A DNA stretch of 64,000 bases, from NCBI GenBank assembly GCA_049510975.1, contig JBEKYM010000011.1:1-64000 (forward strand). The letters run 5' to 3'. The notes under the pieces were generated by a model. That model was not told the origin of the DNA. It made no database searches and saw only the letters and a program-made list of their open reading frames with translations. The translations under genes were made by a program, and so were the position numbers. The stretch is from JAKACA01 sp049510975. Its GTDB lineage: Bacteria > Actinomycetota > Acidimicrobiia > Acidimicrobiales > Bog-793. Of this stretch, positions 40,459 to 48,304 are shown piece after piece; the first letter of the stretch is position 1; each line of letters opens with the position of its first letter.

Positions 40459-41348
40459 TGGAGATCCGGGATCTGCGGGCGTTGTTGGCGGTCGTTCGCA
40501 CCGGCTCGTTCACGAGGGCGGCCGAGGATCTCGGTTACTCCCAGTCGGCCATCTCTCAGCAGGTGGCGGCCCTCGAGCTCGAAGTCGGTCAGCAACTGGT
40601 CATGCGACGTCCCGTACGACCGACAGCCGCCGGTCAGCGGCTGGCCGAGCACGCGGCTCGCATCCTGCTCCGGCTCGACGTGGCTCGCAGCGAGCTCAGC
40701 CACTTCGGTCACGACACGGCCGAGCTCCACGTCGCCGTGTCTCCGCTGGCTGCGCCCGGACTGCTCGCCATCGCAATTCGCGACCTGCGGTCGAGCGACC
40801 CTCGCCTGCAGGTGAGGATCCGTTTGCTCGATGCTGGGGCCGCCGTTGCCGAAGTGGCCTCCGGAACCGCTGATGTGGCCCTCGTCGACGGGATCGCCTC
40901 CCCGAACGAACCGCTCCACCTCGCCGATGCAGGTCTGCTGGCGTCGACGGCCCTGGCGGAGTCCGCCCTCGTGGTTGTGCTCCCGCTCGACCACCCGCTG
41001 GCCAGCCGAGCGAGCATCGACCTCGATGTGCTCGCCGATGCTCCCTGGATCGTCGCCCCGTCGCTTGCCGGCAGCGAGGTGTACGCCCTGTCACCGCTCG
41101 CGCTCGGCCACGGTCGACGAACGGCGTACGACGGTCACGATCTCCTCACCATGATCTCCCTGGTTGCCGGAGGTCTGGGCGTGGCAGTGCTACCGGCGTC
41201 CTGTTGCGGGCACCTCGACGGTGCCGTGGCCGTGCCGCTGCGGACTCCTCGGCTTGTTCACCGAACCGAGCTGCTGGCCCTTCGGTCCGTCACCGTTCGT
41301 CAGCAGCGGGCCATCGAGGCGCTCCGATCTGCGTCGTCGGCTCTTTGA
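40452..41348 (+). CDS. LysR-family transcriptional regulator
   Basis: 298 residues: N-terminal winged helix (DLRALLAVVRTGSFTRAAED, LGYSQSAISQQVAALELEVG) and a C-terminal effector domain (~90-290). ATG 40452 has no ribosome binding site and follows a TATAAG box by 8 bases, so the transcript is probably leaderless; ATG 40458 is an in-frame alternative. The start lies in a palindromic operator, which implies autoregulation and control of the divergent CTP-synthase-like/DinB operon. Effector unknown. Confidence 0.93.
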   Translation: MSMEIRDLRALLAVVRTGSFTRAAEDLGYSQSAISQQVAALELEVGQQLVMRRPVRPTAAGQRLAEHAARILLRLDVARSELSHFGHDTAELHVAVSPLAAPGLLAIAIRDLRSSDPRLQVRIRLLDAGAAVAEVASGTADVALVDGIASPNEPLHLADAGLLASTALAESALVVVLPLDHPLASRASIDLDVLADAPWIVAPSLAGSEVYALSPLALGHGRRTAYDGHDLLTMISLVAGGLGVAVLPASCCGHLDGAVAVPLRTPRLVHRTELLALRSVTVRQQRAIEALRSASSAL

Positions 41349-41727
41349 CTGGCACGACTGAGCTGGCCGACTGAGCTGACCCGACCGTCGAGAGCGGGCA
41401 GTCGCCCGGCCGGTACAGCTGTCCGTGGCTCGGTGGCGCGGTTCCGTCGATGGCCCAACGCCCGATGTGCTGCAGGCCGGGACCTTCACGCCGGCGAATC
41501 GCACGGTTCCGCTCGCAGTCCTGCGTTTGACCCATGGCCGCCCAGTCGTCGATGACGCTGAGTCCGTCGGCGTTTCGTGGCACGAGGGCGACAAAAGCCC
41601 TGCCGTGGGGATCACTCGACCGAGAACTCGTCGCCGTCCCGTTCGCTCCGACCTCAGGTCCCGTCAACGACGCGAAGACCGAGGCAGCGAGTGAGCAAGG
41701 CGAGTGAGCAAGGCGCTCGCCTGGCAG
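41349..41727. other. 379-base gap with two 13-bp tandem duplications
   Basis: No convincing gene. CGACTGAGCTGGC/CGACTGAGCTGAC are tandem at 41355-41380, and GCGAGTGAGCAAG is perfectly duplicated at 41687-41712. Short open frames on both strands have no recognisable family or ribosome binding site. Confidence 0.5.
41699..41721 (-). terminator. Hairpin after the 78-residue Cys protein gene
   Basis: GGCGAG / CTCGCC, 6-bp stem with an 11-base loop, just beyond the minus-strand stop at 41728 and partly inside the 13-bp duplication. Confidence 0.4.
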
Positions 41728-41964
41728 TTAGGCAGCGACTCGCCGTGACTTGTTCCGGCGACCGCGATGCACCCGATGGCCATAGGCCATCTCCGTGGCG
41801 CGTCCGTGGACCGCGCAGCAGCTCGACTTGTTGTAGATGGACAGGACTGTGCGGCACCCGGGTTCGGCGCACACGCGCCCGGCGCTGTAGACGGCCGGAG
41901 CCTTCGAGTGCACGTCCGCTCGCTCTGCGTGCAGGACTCCTTCGGGCATGCTCACCGCGATCAT
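41728..41964 (-). CDS. Small Cys/His-rich basic protein
   Basis: 78 residues. The core YSAGRVCAEPGCRTVLSIYN followed by KSSCCAVH has the spacing C-x4-C ... C-C-x2-H, a likely zinc-binding knuckle, and the tail is strongly basic (HRGRRNKSRRVAA). I recall the CxEPGCxTxLSIYNxxxxCxxH pattern as recurrent in actinobacterial small proteins, without known function. ATG 41964 is chosen because GGGAGG lies 6-7 bases upstream; an in-frame ATG at 41982 lacks one. It is divergent from the hydrogenase operon (157 bases apart). Confidence 0.65.
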   Translation of the reverse strand: MIAVSMPEGVLHAERADVHSKAPAVYSAGRVCAEPGCRTVLSIYNKSSCCAVHGRATEMAYGHRVHRGRRNKSRRVAA

Positions 41965-42109
41965 CTCGGCCCTCCCATTCATCATCCGGCCCATTCGTCG
42001 TCCGGGACGGGCCCGGATCACCGTGGTACTCAGTGTCGACCCGACGGCGGGCCGCCAATAGGGCCAAAGGTCAGGACATAAGACCATGGTCGGCAACTGG
42101 AAAGGGTCG

Positions 42110-42115
42110 TAGCCT
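42110..42115 (+). promoter_or_regulatory. Leaderless -10 box (TAGCCT) for the hydrogenase operon
   Basis: TAGCCT, a six-base spacer GAACCT, then GTG 42122; no ribosome binding site. Upstream (42061-42074) GGGCCAAAGGTCAG is only weakly similar to a DosR-type box. Confidence 0.6.
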
Positions 42116-42121
42116 GAACCT

Positions 42122-43261
42122 GTGAAGCCCGGAGACGCCGTCGTGATCGACCGAGATGGCCTGGACCAGGTCATTTCCGGTCTGCGTACCCGTGGTTATC
42201 GGACAATTGGACCGGTCGTGCGCGATGGCGCCGTCATGCTCGGCGAGATTCGAGGCACGGCGGGTCTGCCAGTCGGCTGGCACGACACCCAGGCACCGGG
42301 CTCCTACGCACTCCGGCACAGCGATGACGAGGAGCTGTTCGGCTGGGCGGTGGGGCCACAGTCGATGAAGTCGGAAGCGTTCCCGCCAAAGTCCATCCTG
42401 TGGCGCGCCTCGACCGAGGGGACGGCCGTCACGATCGTGGACCATGAGGACGAGCCCGCCCGCACCGCTCTCGTCGGGGCGCGCCCCTGCGAACTGGCGG
42501 CGATGGCCGTGCTCGACCGCGTGCTGGCGCATTCGCCCACGCCGGATCCGCTCTATGTCGGACGTCGCGCCGGCACATTTGTTCTGGTCGCCGACTGCGG
42601 CTCCCCGTCCGGGACCTGCTTCTGCGACTCCATGGGGACCGGCCCGGCCGCTCAGGAGGGCTTCGATCTCGCTGTGACGGAGGTGCTCGAGGGCGAGCAC
42701 CGGTTCGTCGTCCGCGTCGGCTCGGAGGAAGGGGCCGAGGTCCTGGCCGAGGTCCCTCATCGCGACTCGACCGAGATCGACGCGGCCGCTTGCTCCGCCG
42801 TTGTCGAGGCGGCCGTTCAGCAGATGGGTCGAAAGCTGGACACTGTCGGGCTCCCACAACTGCTGGCGCGCAACATCGACAGCCCGCATTGGGAGGTTGT
42901 GGCAGATCGCTGCCTCGCCTGCGGCAATTGCACGCTCGTGTGTCCGACCTGCTTCTGCAGCACCGTGTCGGACACGACCGATCTCGCCGGAACCGTGGAG
43001 CGAACGAGGACGTGGGCGTCTTGCTTCGACTTGCAGCACTCGTACCTGCACGGCGGATCCGTACGTGTGAGCACGGCCTCGCGGTACCGCCAATGGATGA
43101 CGCACAAGCTGTCGACGTGGCACGACCAGTTCGGCACCTCGGGCTGCGTGGGCTGCGGCCGCTGCATCGCCTGGTGCCCGGTCGGGATCGACATCACGGC
43201 CGAGGCGGCGGCCATCCGAGAGGCGGACCGCAACGGTGACATCGAACAAGGAGGGTTGTGA
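42122..43261 (+). CDS. hydB: [NiFe]-hydrogenase beta subunit (4Fe-4S, HydB-like)
   Basis: 379-residue iron-sulfur protein related to the beta subunit of cytosolic group 3b hydrogenase/sulfhydrogenase and to anaerobic sulfite reductase A. Two [4Fe-4S] motifs are clear: CLACGNCTLVCPTCFC (~residues 265-280) and CVGCGRCIAWCPVG (~345-358). An upstream Cys set in VADCGSPSGTCFCDS is also typical. It passes electrons between the small subunit and the flavin/NAD(P) gamma subunit. First gene of an eight-gene operon in which neighbours overlap or nearly touch. Confidence 0.9.
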   Translation: MKPGDAVVIDRDGLDQVISGLRTRGYRTIGPVVRDGAVMLGEIRGTAGLPVGWHDTQAPGSYALRHSDDEELFGWAVGPQSMKSEAFPPKSILWRASTEGTAVTIVDHEDEPARTALVGARPCELAAMAVLDRVLAHSPTPDPLYVGRRAGTFVLVADCGSPSGTCFCDSMGTGPAAQEGFDLAVTEVLEGEHRFVVRVGSEEGAEVLAEVPHRDSTEIDAAACSAVVEAAVQQMGRKLDTVGLPQLLARNIDSPHWEVVADRCLACGNCTLVCPTCFCSTVSDTTDLAGTVERTRTWASCFDLQHSYLHGGSVRVSTASRYRQWMTHKLSTWHDQFGTSGCVGCGRCIAWCPVGIDITAEAAAIREADRNGDIEQGGL

Positions 43262-43263
43262 CC

Positions 43264-43842
43264 ATGCCGGATGACATCGCTCAGCTCGTCGCCCGCCACC
43301 CGCTGCTCGAAGGCCTACCGGGCGACATCGCCGCCCTCGTGGCCGGCTGTGCTCACAACGTCGCTTTCGAGGCCGGGCACCTGATGTTGGCCGAAGGCGG
43401 GGAGGCCGATTCGCTCTACCTGCTCCGTCGGGGTCGTGTGGCGCTCGAAGTGCACGACCCCGGTCGCGGTCGCCTCGTCATCGAGACGATCGGGGCCGGC
43501 AAAGTAGTGGGTTGGTCGTGGTTGTTCCCGCCCTATGTCTGGCAGTTCGACGCCCGCGCCATCGATGCGGTGGGGGCGATCTCCGTCGACGGTGCTTGCC
43601 TGCGGGCCAAGGCCGAGCAAGATCCAGCGTTCGGGTACGAGCTCATGAAGCGGTTCGGTGCCGTCATGCTCGAGCGACTGCAGGCTGCTCGTGTTCGCCT
43701 GCTGGACCTCTACGGCACAGCCGGCCCCTCGACCAACGCACTCGCCACGAGCGGGGACGACGAGGGGGCGGGGAGCGAAGTCGGATCCGGGACCGCAGGC
43801 AAGGGAGGCGATCTTCCCCGTGGAGAGCGCGTCGCTCACTGA
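43264..43842 (+). CDS. Cyclic-nucleotide-binding-domain protein without HTH
   Basis: 192 residues. A CRP-type beta-roll (~10-125; MLAEGGEADSLYLLRRGRVALEV and IGAGKVVGWSWLFPPYVWQFDARA) and a following helix (KRFGAVMLERLQAARVRLLDL), but no helix-turn-helix; the C-terminal ~45 residues are Gly/Ser-rich. Such CNB proteins accompany group 3b-like hydrogenase genes. It may sense a nucleotide or bind the complex rather than DNA. ATG 43264 has GGAGGG at the right distance; GTG 43258 is too close to it. The 3' end overlaps the gamma subunit gene by 23 bases. Confidence 0.85.
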   Translation: MPDDIAQLVARHPLLEGLPGDIAALVAGCAHNVAFEAGHLMLAEGGEADSLYLLRRGRVALEVHDPGRGRLVIETIGAGKVVGWSWLFPPYVWQFDARAIDAVGAISVDGACLRAKAEQDPAFGYELMKRFGAVMLERLQAARVRLLDLYGTAGPSTNALATSGDDEGAGSEVGSGTAGKGGDLPRGERVAH

Positions 43843-44698
43843 CTCCCCGCCGCTGGCGGATCCGTTCCTGCCGGACCTCTACCGCGTCGTCGGGCGACGT
43901 GTGGAGACCGACGACGTCGTCACCTTGTGGCTCGAAGCACCCGATGGACGCCCGAACAACTTCCGGGCCGGCCAGTTCAACATGCTGACGGCATTCGGTG
44001 TCGGCGAGGTGGCGATCTCGATCTCGAGTGCGCCGCGTGCGCCCGGTCCGGTCGAGCACACCGTGCGCGACGTCGGCGCCGTCAGCCACGCACTGTGCAA
44101 CTCCGCGGTCGGTGCCGTGATCGGTGTACGCGGGCCGTTTGGGAACGGATGGGGCGTGGAGGCTCTCGGCACCGACGACGTGGTCGTCGTCGCAGGCGGC
44201 ATCGGGCTCGCCCCGCTGCGCGGGGTCGTCCGGCTGCTCGCTGGCGAGCTCGTCGCCTGCCGAGCCGCTGCGGGGGCTCCGCGAGGCAGCCTGACGGTGC
44301 TCGTAGGTGCTCGCACGCCCGAACAGATCGTCTTTACCGAAGAGCTCGAGGCGTGGCGCCAGTCGAACGCCGAGGTGCTCGTCACCGTCGACGCCGCCGG
44401 GCCGGAATGGGACGGCCAAGTCGGCGTCGTGACGTCACTCATCCCGGCGGCAACCTTCGATCGGCCCAACGCCCTTGCACTCATCTGCGGACCCGAGATC
44501 ATGATGCGGTTCACTGCTCGGGCGCTCATCGCCGAAGGCGTCGACCCGAAGCGGATACTCGTGTCACTCGAACGCAACATGCAGTGCGGCATCGGGCTCT
44601 GCGGACACTGTCAACTCGGCCCGCTGTTGCTGTGCCGCGACGGGCCGGTAGCTCGTTATCTGGACGTACAGTCCCTGGTATCGGAGCGGGAACGATGA
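43820..44698 (+). CDS. hydG: [NiFe]-hydrogenase gamma subunit (FAD/NAD(P)-binding, HydG-like)
   Basis: 292-residue ferredoxin-NADP reductase-like flavoprotein. The FAD region has FRAGQFNMLTAFGVGEVAISIS, the NAD(P) region VVVVAGGIGLAPLRGVVRLL and LALICGPEIMMRFTARAL, and the C-terminal [2Fe-2S] ligands lie in MQCGIGLCGHCQLGPLLLC. It links hydrogen oxidation or evolution to NAD(P)(H). Start GTG 43820 lies inside the CNB gene end, with GGGAGG 11 bases upstream; the longer frame to 43658 is shadow. It ends with an ATGA overlap with the small subunit gene. Confidence 0.92.
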   Translation: MESASLTDSPPLADPFLPDLYRVVGRRVETDDVVTLWLEAPDGRPNNFRAGQFNMLTAFGVGEVAISISSAPRAPGPVEHTVRDVGAVSHALCNSAVGAVIGVRGPFGNGWGVEALGTDDVVVVAGGIGLAPLRGVVRLLAGELVACRAAAGAPRGSLTVLVGARTPEQIVFTEELEAWRQSNAEVLVTVDAAGPEWDGQVGVVTSLIPAATFDRPNALALICGPEIMMRFTARALIAEGVDPKRILVSLERNMQCGIGLCGHCQLGPLLLCRDGPVARYLDVQSLVSERER

Positions 44699-45486
44699 CC
44701 TCGTCGATCGATCAGCAGCTCCCGACGCTTGCCGTGTGGAAGTTCGCCTCCTGCGACGGCTGCCAGCTCAGCCTGCTCGACGCCGAGGAAGAGCTCCTGT
44801 CGCTCGCCGGCCGCGTGCAGATCGCCTACTTCACCGAGATGACGAAGGTGACGGTCGCCGGGCCTTACGACCTCTCTCTCGTGGAGGGTTCCATCACGAC
44901 GCCCGACGACGTCGAGCGCATCGCGGCCGTCCGGCAGGCATCGCGGCGTCTCGTGACCATCGGCGCGTGCGCCACGGCCGGGGGAATCCAGGGCCTGCGA
45001 AACTTCGCCGCCAGCGGCGAGTTCGCCAGCGCCGTGTACGCACACCCCGAGTACCTCGCCACCCTCGACACCTCGACACCGATCTCGGCTCACGTCCCGG
45101 TCGACTACGAGCTGCACGGCTGTCCCATCGACAAGATGCAGCTTCTCGAAGTCATCACCGCCCAGCTGGCCGGGCGGCGACCGGCGATCCCGGGCCATAG
45201 CGTCTGCCAGGAATGCAAGGCGCGGGGAACGGTCTGCCTGCTTGTCTCCAAGGGCGTCCCCTGTCTCGGTCCGGTCACTCGAGCCGGTTGCGGGGCGCTG
45301 TGCCCGAGCATCGATCGCGGGTGCTTCGGGTGCTTCGGCCCGGCCGATACCGCCAATACGGCCGCCTTGGCCGCCCGGCTCGGTCAGGACGGCATGACCC
45401 GGGTCGACATCTCGCGGCTGTTCCGAACCTTCAATGCCAATGCCCCTGCGTTTCGCGAGGAGAGTCTGACCCATGACCCACGGTAG
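44695..45486 (+). CDS. hydD: [NiFe]-hydrogenase small subunit (HydD-like)
   Basis: 263-residue small subunit. The proximal-cluster ligands start with C20 and C23 in KFASCDGCQLSLLDAEEEL, followed by TIGACATAGGI, HGCPIDKMQ, and a C-terminal ferredoxin-like set (VCQECKARGTVC, CLGPVTRAGCGALCPS, GCFGCFGP) giving the three clusters of a group 3 enzyme. No twin-arginine signal, so it acts in the cytoplasm. It overlaps the gamma gene by 4 bases and the large subunit gene by 14. Confidence 0.94.
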   Translation: MTSSIDQQLPTLAVWKFASCDGCQLSLLDAEEELLSLAGRVQIAYFTEMTKVTVAGPYDLSLVEGSITTPDDVERIAAVRQASRRLVTIGACATAGGIQGLRNFAASGEFASAVYAHPEYLATLDTSTPISAHVPVDYELHGCPIDKMQLLEVITAQLAGRRPAIPGHSVCQECKARGTVCLLVSKGVPCLGPVTRAGCGALCPSIDRGCFGCFGPADTANTAALAARLGQDGMTRVDISRLFRTFNANAPAFREESLTHDPR

Positions 45487-46777
45487 GCGCAGCGAGAACC
45501 GCACGGTGGCGGTGAGCGCCTTGGCCCGGGTGGAAGGCGAGGGCTCCCTCCACATCGAAATCCGCAACGATGTCGTCGCTTCTGTCAGCCTCGACATCTT
45601 CGAACCGCCGCGCTTCTTCGAAGCACTGCTCCGAGGCCGGCGACACACGGAGGCACCGGACATCACGGCACGAATCTGCGGAATCTGCCCGGTTGCCTAC
45701 GAGATGAGCGCGTGTGCGGCCATCGAGGACGCCTGTGGCGTCACGGTGGACACCCGCATCGAGTCGCTGCGGAGGCTGCTGTACTGCGGAGAGTGGATCC
45801 AAAGCCATGCGCTGCACGTATACCTGCTGCACGCGCCGGACTTTCTCGGCTGCCAGGATGCTCTCGAGCTCGCAGAGCTGGACCGGACAGCAGTGGAGCG
45901 GGGACTCCAGCTCAAGCGCATCGGCAACCTGCTCATGGAGGCCGTCGGCGGGCGGGCCGTCCATCCTGTGAACGTCAAGGTCGGCGGGTTCTACCGCGCA
46001 CCTGACGTGGCTTCGTTGCAGGCCCTTGCAGAACCCCTGCGAGTGGCGCGCGAGCTCGCCCTCGAGACGGTCTCGTGGGTGGGCGGCTTCGAGTTCCCCG
46101 ACGTCGAAGGCGACTATCGTTTCGTCGCCCTCCGGCACCCGGACCGCTACGCCATCGACTCCGGACGAGTCGTCTCGTCCGACGGGCTGGACTTGAGCCC
46201 GGCCGGCTTTGCCGAGGTGGCGGTCGAGGAGCACGTGGAGCGTTCGACGGCGCTGCACGCCCGCCTCGACGGATTGCCGTATCTCACCGGTCCCTTGGCC
46301 AGGTACGCCCTGAACAGCTCCCAGTTGCCGGCCGTGGCGCGCGAGGCTGCGACGGCGGCAGGACTTGGGGCCGTCTGCCGGAACCCGTTCCAAAGCATCG
46401 TCGTACGCGCCGTCGAGCTCGTCTATGCCTGCGACGAAGCACTTCGCCTCGTGGAGACTTACGAGCCGCCGGTCCCGGCGTCCGTTGACGTGGCGCCCAG
46501 CGCGGCGACAGGTGCTGGCGCCACCGAGGCGCCGAGAGGCCTGCTCGTGCACGTCTATGAGCTCGACGGCGAGGGGTTGATCCGCAATGCCAGGATCATG
46601 CCGCCCACCTCGCAGAATCAGCTCACGATCGAAGAGGATCTGCGCAGGGTCGTCACCGGAGGGCTGTCGCTCTCCGACGCCGAGCTCACCTGGCGATGTG
46701 AGCAGGCCGTGCGCAACCACGATCCCTGTATCTCGTGTGCGGCTCACTTCCTCGACCTCACGGTGAAGCGAAGTTGA
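45473..46777 (+). CDS. hydA: [NiFe]-hydrogenase large subunit (HydA-like, group 3b type)
   Basis: 434-residue catalytic subunit. Nickel ligands are C69/C72 in ITARICGICPVAYEMSA (L1) and C419/C422 in NHDPCISCAAHFL (L2). The His that usually ends L1 is Tyr77 here, which I believe is shared with group 3b relatives. Nine residues follow His425, the expected cleavage point of the C-terminal peptide by the maturation protease encoded next. Reversible H2 oxidation coupled to NADP(H), perhaps also polysulfide reduction. Overlaps the protease gene by 4 bases (TTGA). Confidence 0.94.
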   Translation: MTHGRRSENRTVAVSALARVEGEGSLHIEIRNDVVASVSLDIFEPPRFFEALLRGRRHTEAPDITARICGICPVAYEMSACAAIEDACGVTVDTRIESLRRLLYCGEWIQSHALHVYLLHAPDFLGCQDALELAELDRTAVERGLQLKRIGNLLMEAVGGRAVHPVNVKVGGFYRAPDVASLQALAEPLRVARELALETVSWVGGFEFPDVEGDYRFVALRHPDRYAIDSGRVVSSDGLDLSPAGFAEVAVEEHVERSTALHARLDGLPYLTGPLARYALNSSQLPAVAREAATAAGLGAVCRNPFQSIVVRAVELVYACDEALRLVETYEPPVPASVDVAPSAATGAGATEAPRGLLVHVYELDGEGLIRNARIMPPTSQNQLTIEEDLRRVVTGGLSLSDAELTWRCEQAVRNHDPCISCAAHFLDLTVKRS

Positions 46778-47283
46778 CGCGCCGGGTCCTCGTCGCCGGC
46801 ATCGGGAGCGAGTACCGGGGCGACGACGGCGTCGGCATCGCAGTCGTCCGTCGAGTGGAACACCTCCAAAGCGGCGCCGAGAGCCAGACGGGCGCCGCTG
46901 CGACGATCGCCCCCCTCTCTGACCCGCTCGATCTGCTCGGTCGTTGGGACGGGACGGACCTCGCCATCGTGGTCGACGCCACCAGGTCTGGCGAGCCCGC
47001 CGGCACGGTCAGGACTCGGGAGCTCGAGACGTTCGATCCGCCGTCGGGCGAATCCAGCTCGGCTCGGCTGAACGGTCGGGCCAGTACTCACGGCCTCGGT
47101 CTCGACGATGTGCTCCGGCTCGCGCGCTCGCTCGGCTCGGCCCCGGGAAGGGTCGTGCTGGTCGGCGTGGAGGGGAGCGCCTTCGGACTCGGGGAGGACC
47201 TGAGCCCGGCCGTGGCTGCAGCGGTGCAGGAAGCGGCACAAGCCGTCCTCGACATGATCAACGAGGCGGACCAATGTGCGTGA
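46774..47283 (+). CDS. Hydrogenase maturation protease
   Basis: 169-residue HycI/HybD-type endopeptidase. VLVAGIGSEYRGDDGVGIAV holds the first metal-sensing acidic residues, LAIVVDATRSGEPAG the Asp strand, and STHGLGLDDVLRLA the His. It removes the C-terminal peptide of HydA after nickel insertion. TTG 46774 overlaps the hydA stop (TTGA) and is the only plausible start before the conserved RRVLVAG strand. Overlaps the HypC gene by 10 bases. Confidence 0.9.
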   Translation: MTRRVLVAGIGSEYRGDDGVGIAVVRRVEHLQSGAESQTGAAATIAPLSDPLDLLGRWDGTDLAIVVDATRSGEPAGTVRTRELETFDPPSGESSSARLNGRASTHGLGLDDVLRLARSLGSAPGRVVLVGVEGSAFGLGEDLSPAVAAAVQEAAQAVLDMINEADQCA

Positions 47284-47507
47284 GTCGCCTCCATCTCGTC
47301 CTGGAGGATGTCGACGAGGGCTTCGTGTCGGTGCGAGACGTCGAAGGCGTGGCCCACCGGGTGTCGCTGCTCGCCTACGAGGGACCGCCGCTGCGAGCCG
47401 GCGACTGGATCGTTGCACACAGCGGGTTCGCGCTGACGCGGGTGGAACCGGACGAGGCTGACAGCATCCTGATCGAGCTCGGTGCCGGCGGGCCGATGCT
47501 GCCGTGA
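47274..47507 (+). CDS. hypC: HypC/HupF-type hydrogenase assembly chaperone
   Basis: 77 residues. It begins Met-Cys (MCVSRLHLVLED), the essential N-terminal Cys of HypC, and carries DVEGVAHRVSLLAY and DWIVAHSGFALTRVEPDEAD, which match the small beta-barrel HypC pattern. It delivers the Fe(CN)2CO precursor and keeps HydA open for nickel. The other pleiotropic genes (hypA, B, D, E, F) are not in this window. Overlaps the DUF6390-like gene by GTGA. Confidence 0.88.
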   Translation: MCVSRLHLVLEDVDEGFVSVRDVEGVAHRVSLLAYEGPPLRAGDWIVAHSGFALTRVEPDEADSILIELGAGGPMLP

Positions 47508-48304
47508 CCGACGCCGGACATTCGCCGGCATCGACGTCGGGTCTTCGCGGCGCGGCGCTCTTTTCCCGGTATGCCTACCCGCCGAACTTCCTTGGCTATT
47601 GCGGCCCGCCGGACTCCGATGCCGTCTTCGCGCTGGCATCCGGCTCCGGCCATCAGCATCCGGCCGCGATGGCGGCTCGCTTTGATGGGGCCTGGATGTT
47701 CCTGTGCTTGATCGCCGACTGCAATGGCATCTCAGATCCGCTCGACGAGAGGGTCGTGGAGGCGTATTGGGTGGGAAACGCCCTCCTCGAGCAGGTGCCG
47801 CCGCCTCGCCTGGCCGAGTGCGTCCGCCGTGCCGGAGTTGTCGGAGCGGGTGCGGGCGCGGTGTCCGCCGCCACTGGGGGAGGCCTTGCTCACCACAGCT
47901 TCCAGGTCTTCGCCGTCTACCCCTGGTTCGGACTGCTGCATTCACGTCACGCGCAAGTCCCCCTCATGGTCCTCGATCGTTGTCGTATCCGGTGGGGGAC
48001 CGTCGAGCACATCGACGGCGACTCCGCTGTCGTCACGAGTCGGCGGCTCGCCCTTCGAGAAGACCGCCTCGTCATCGGCGACGAGAGCTCCGAGACGGTT
48101 CGCTGTGCTCGGGGTGGAGTTGCTCTTGCAGAGTCTCTGCAGGTCGGAGACGTTGTTTCACTGCACTGGGACTGGATCTGCGATCGCCTGTCGCAAGCGC
48201 CCCTCGCCTCGCTTCGATCTGTCACAGAGCACAATCTGCAGGTCGTCAATGCCTCGGCGTCAGCGTCCGCAAGTGAGCAAGCCGGCATCGGGTACGACGG
48301 CTAA
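47504..48304 (+). CDS. DUF6390-like hydrogenase-associated protein
   Basis: 266 residues, no known domain function. Conserved-looking segments are LFSRYAYPPNFLGYCGPPDSD near the start, ERVVEAYWVGNALLEQVPPP, and HHSFQVFAVYPWFGLLHS and VLDRCRIRWGTVEHIDGDSA in the middle. I recognise this from memory as the DUF6390 family found at the end of actinobacterial hydrogenase operons. No Cys cluster motif or membrane helix. A role in assembly or stability of the hydrogenase is inferred from position. Its TAA overlaps the converging usp stop (CTAA). Confidence 0.8.
   Translation: MTDAGHSPASTSGLRGAALFSRYAYPPNFLGYCGPPDSDAVFALASGSGHQHPAAMAARFDGAWMFLCLIADCNGISDPLDERVVEAYWVGNALLEQVPPPRLAECVRRAGVVGAGAGAVSAATGGGLAHHSFQVFAVYPWFGLLHSRHAQVPLMVLDRCRIRWGTVEHIDGDSAVVTSRRLALREDRLVIGDESSETVRCARGGVALAESLQVGDVVSLHWDWICDRLSQAPLASLRSVTEHNLQVVNASASASASEQAGIGYDG

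Noticed and set aside
41290..41667. 125-codon minus-strand frame downstream of the small Cys protein
   Set aside because: No recognised family, no ribosome binding site, and it partly overlaps the end of lysR.
42061..42074. DosR-like box upstream of the hydrogenase operon
   Set aside because: GGGCCAAAGGTCAG agrees with the mycobacterial consensus at only about 8 of 14 positions, too weak to call.
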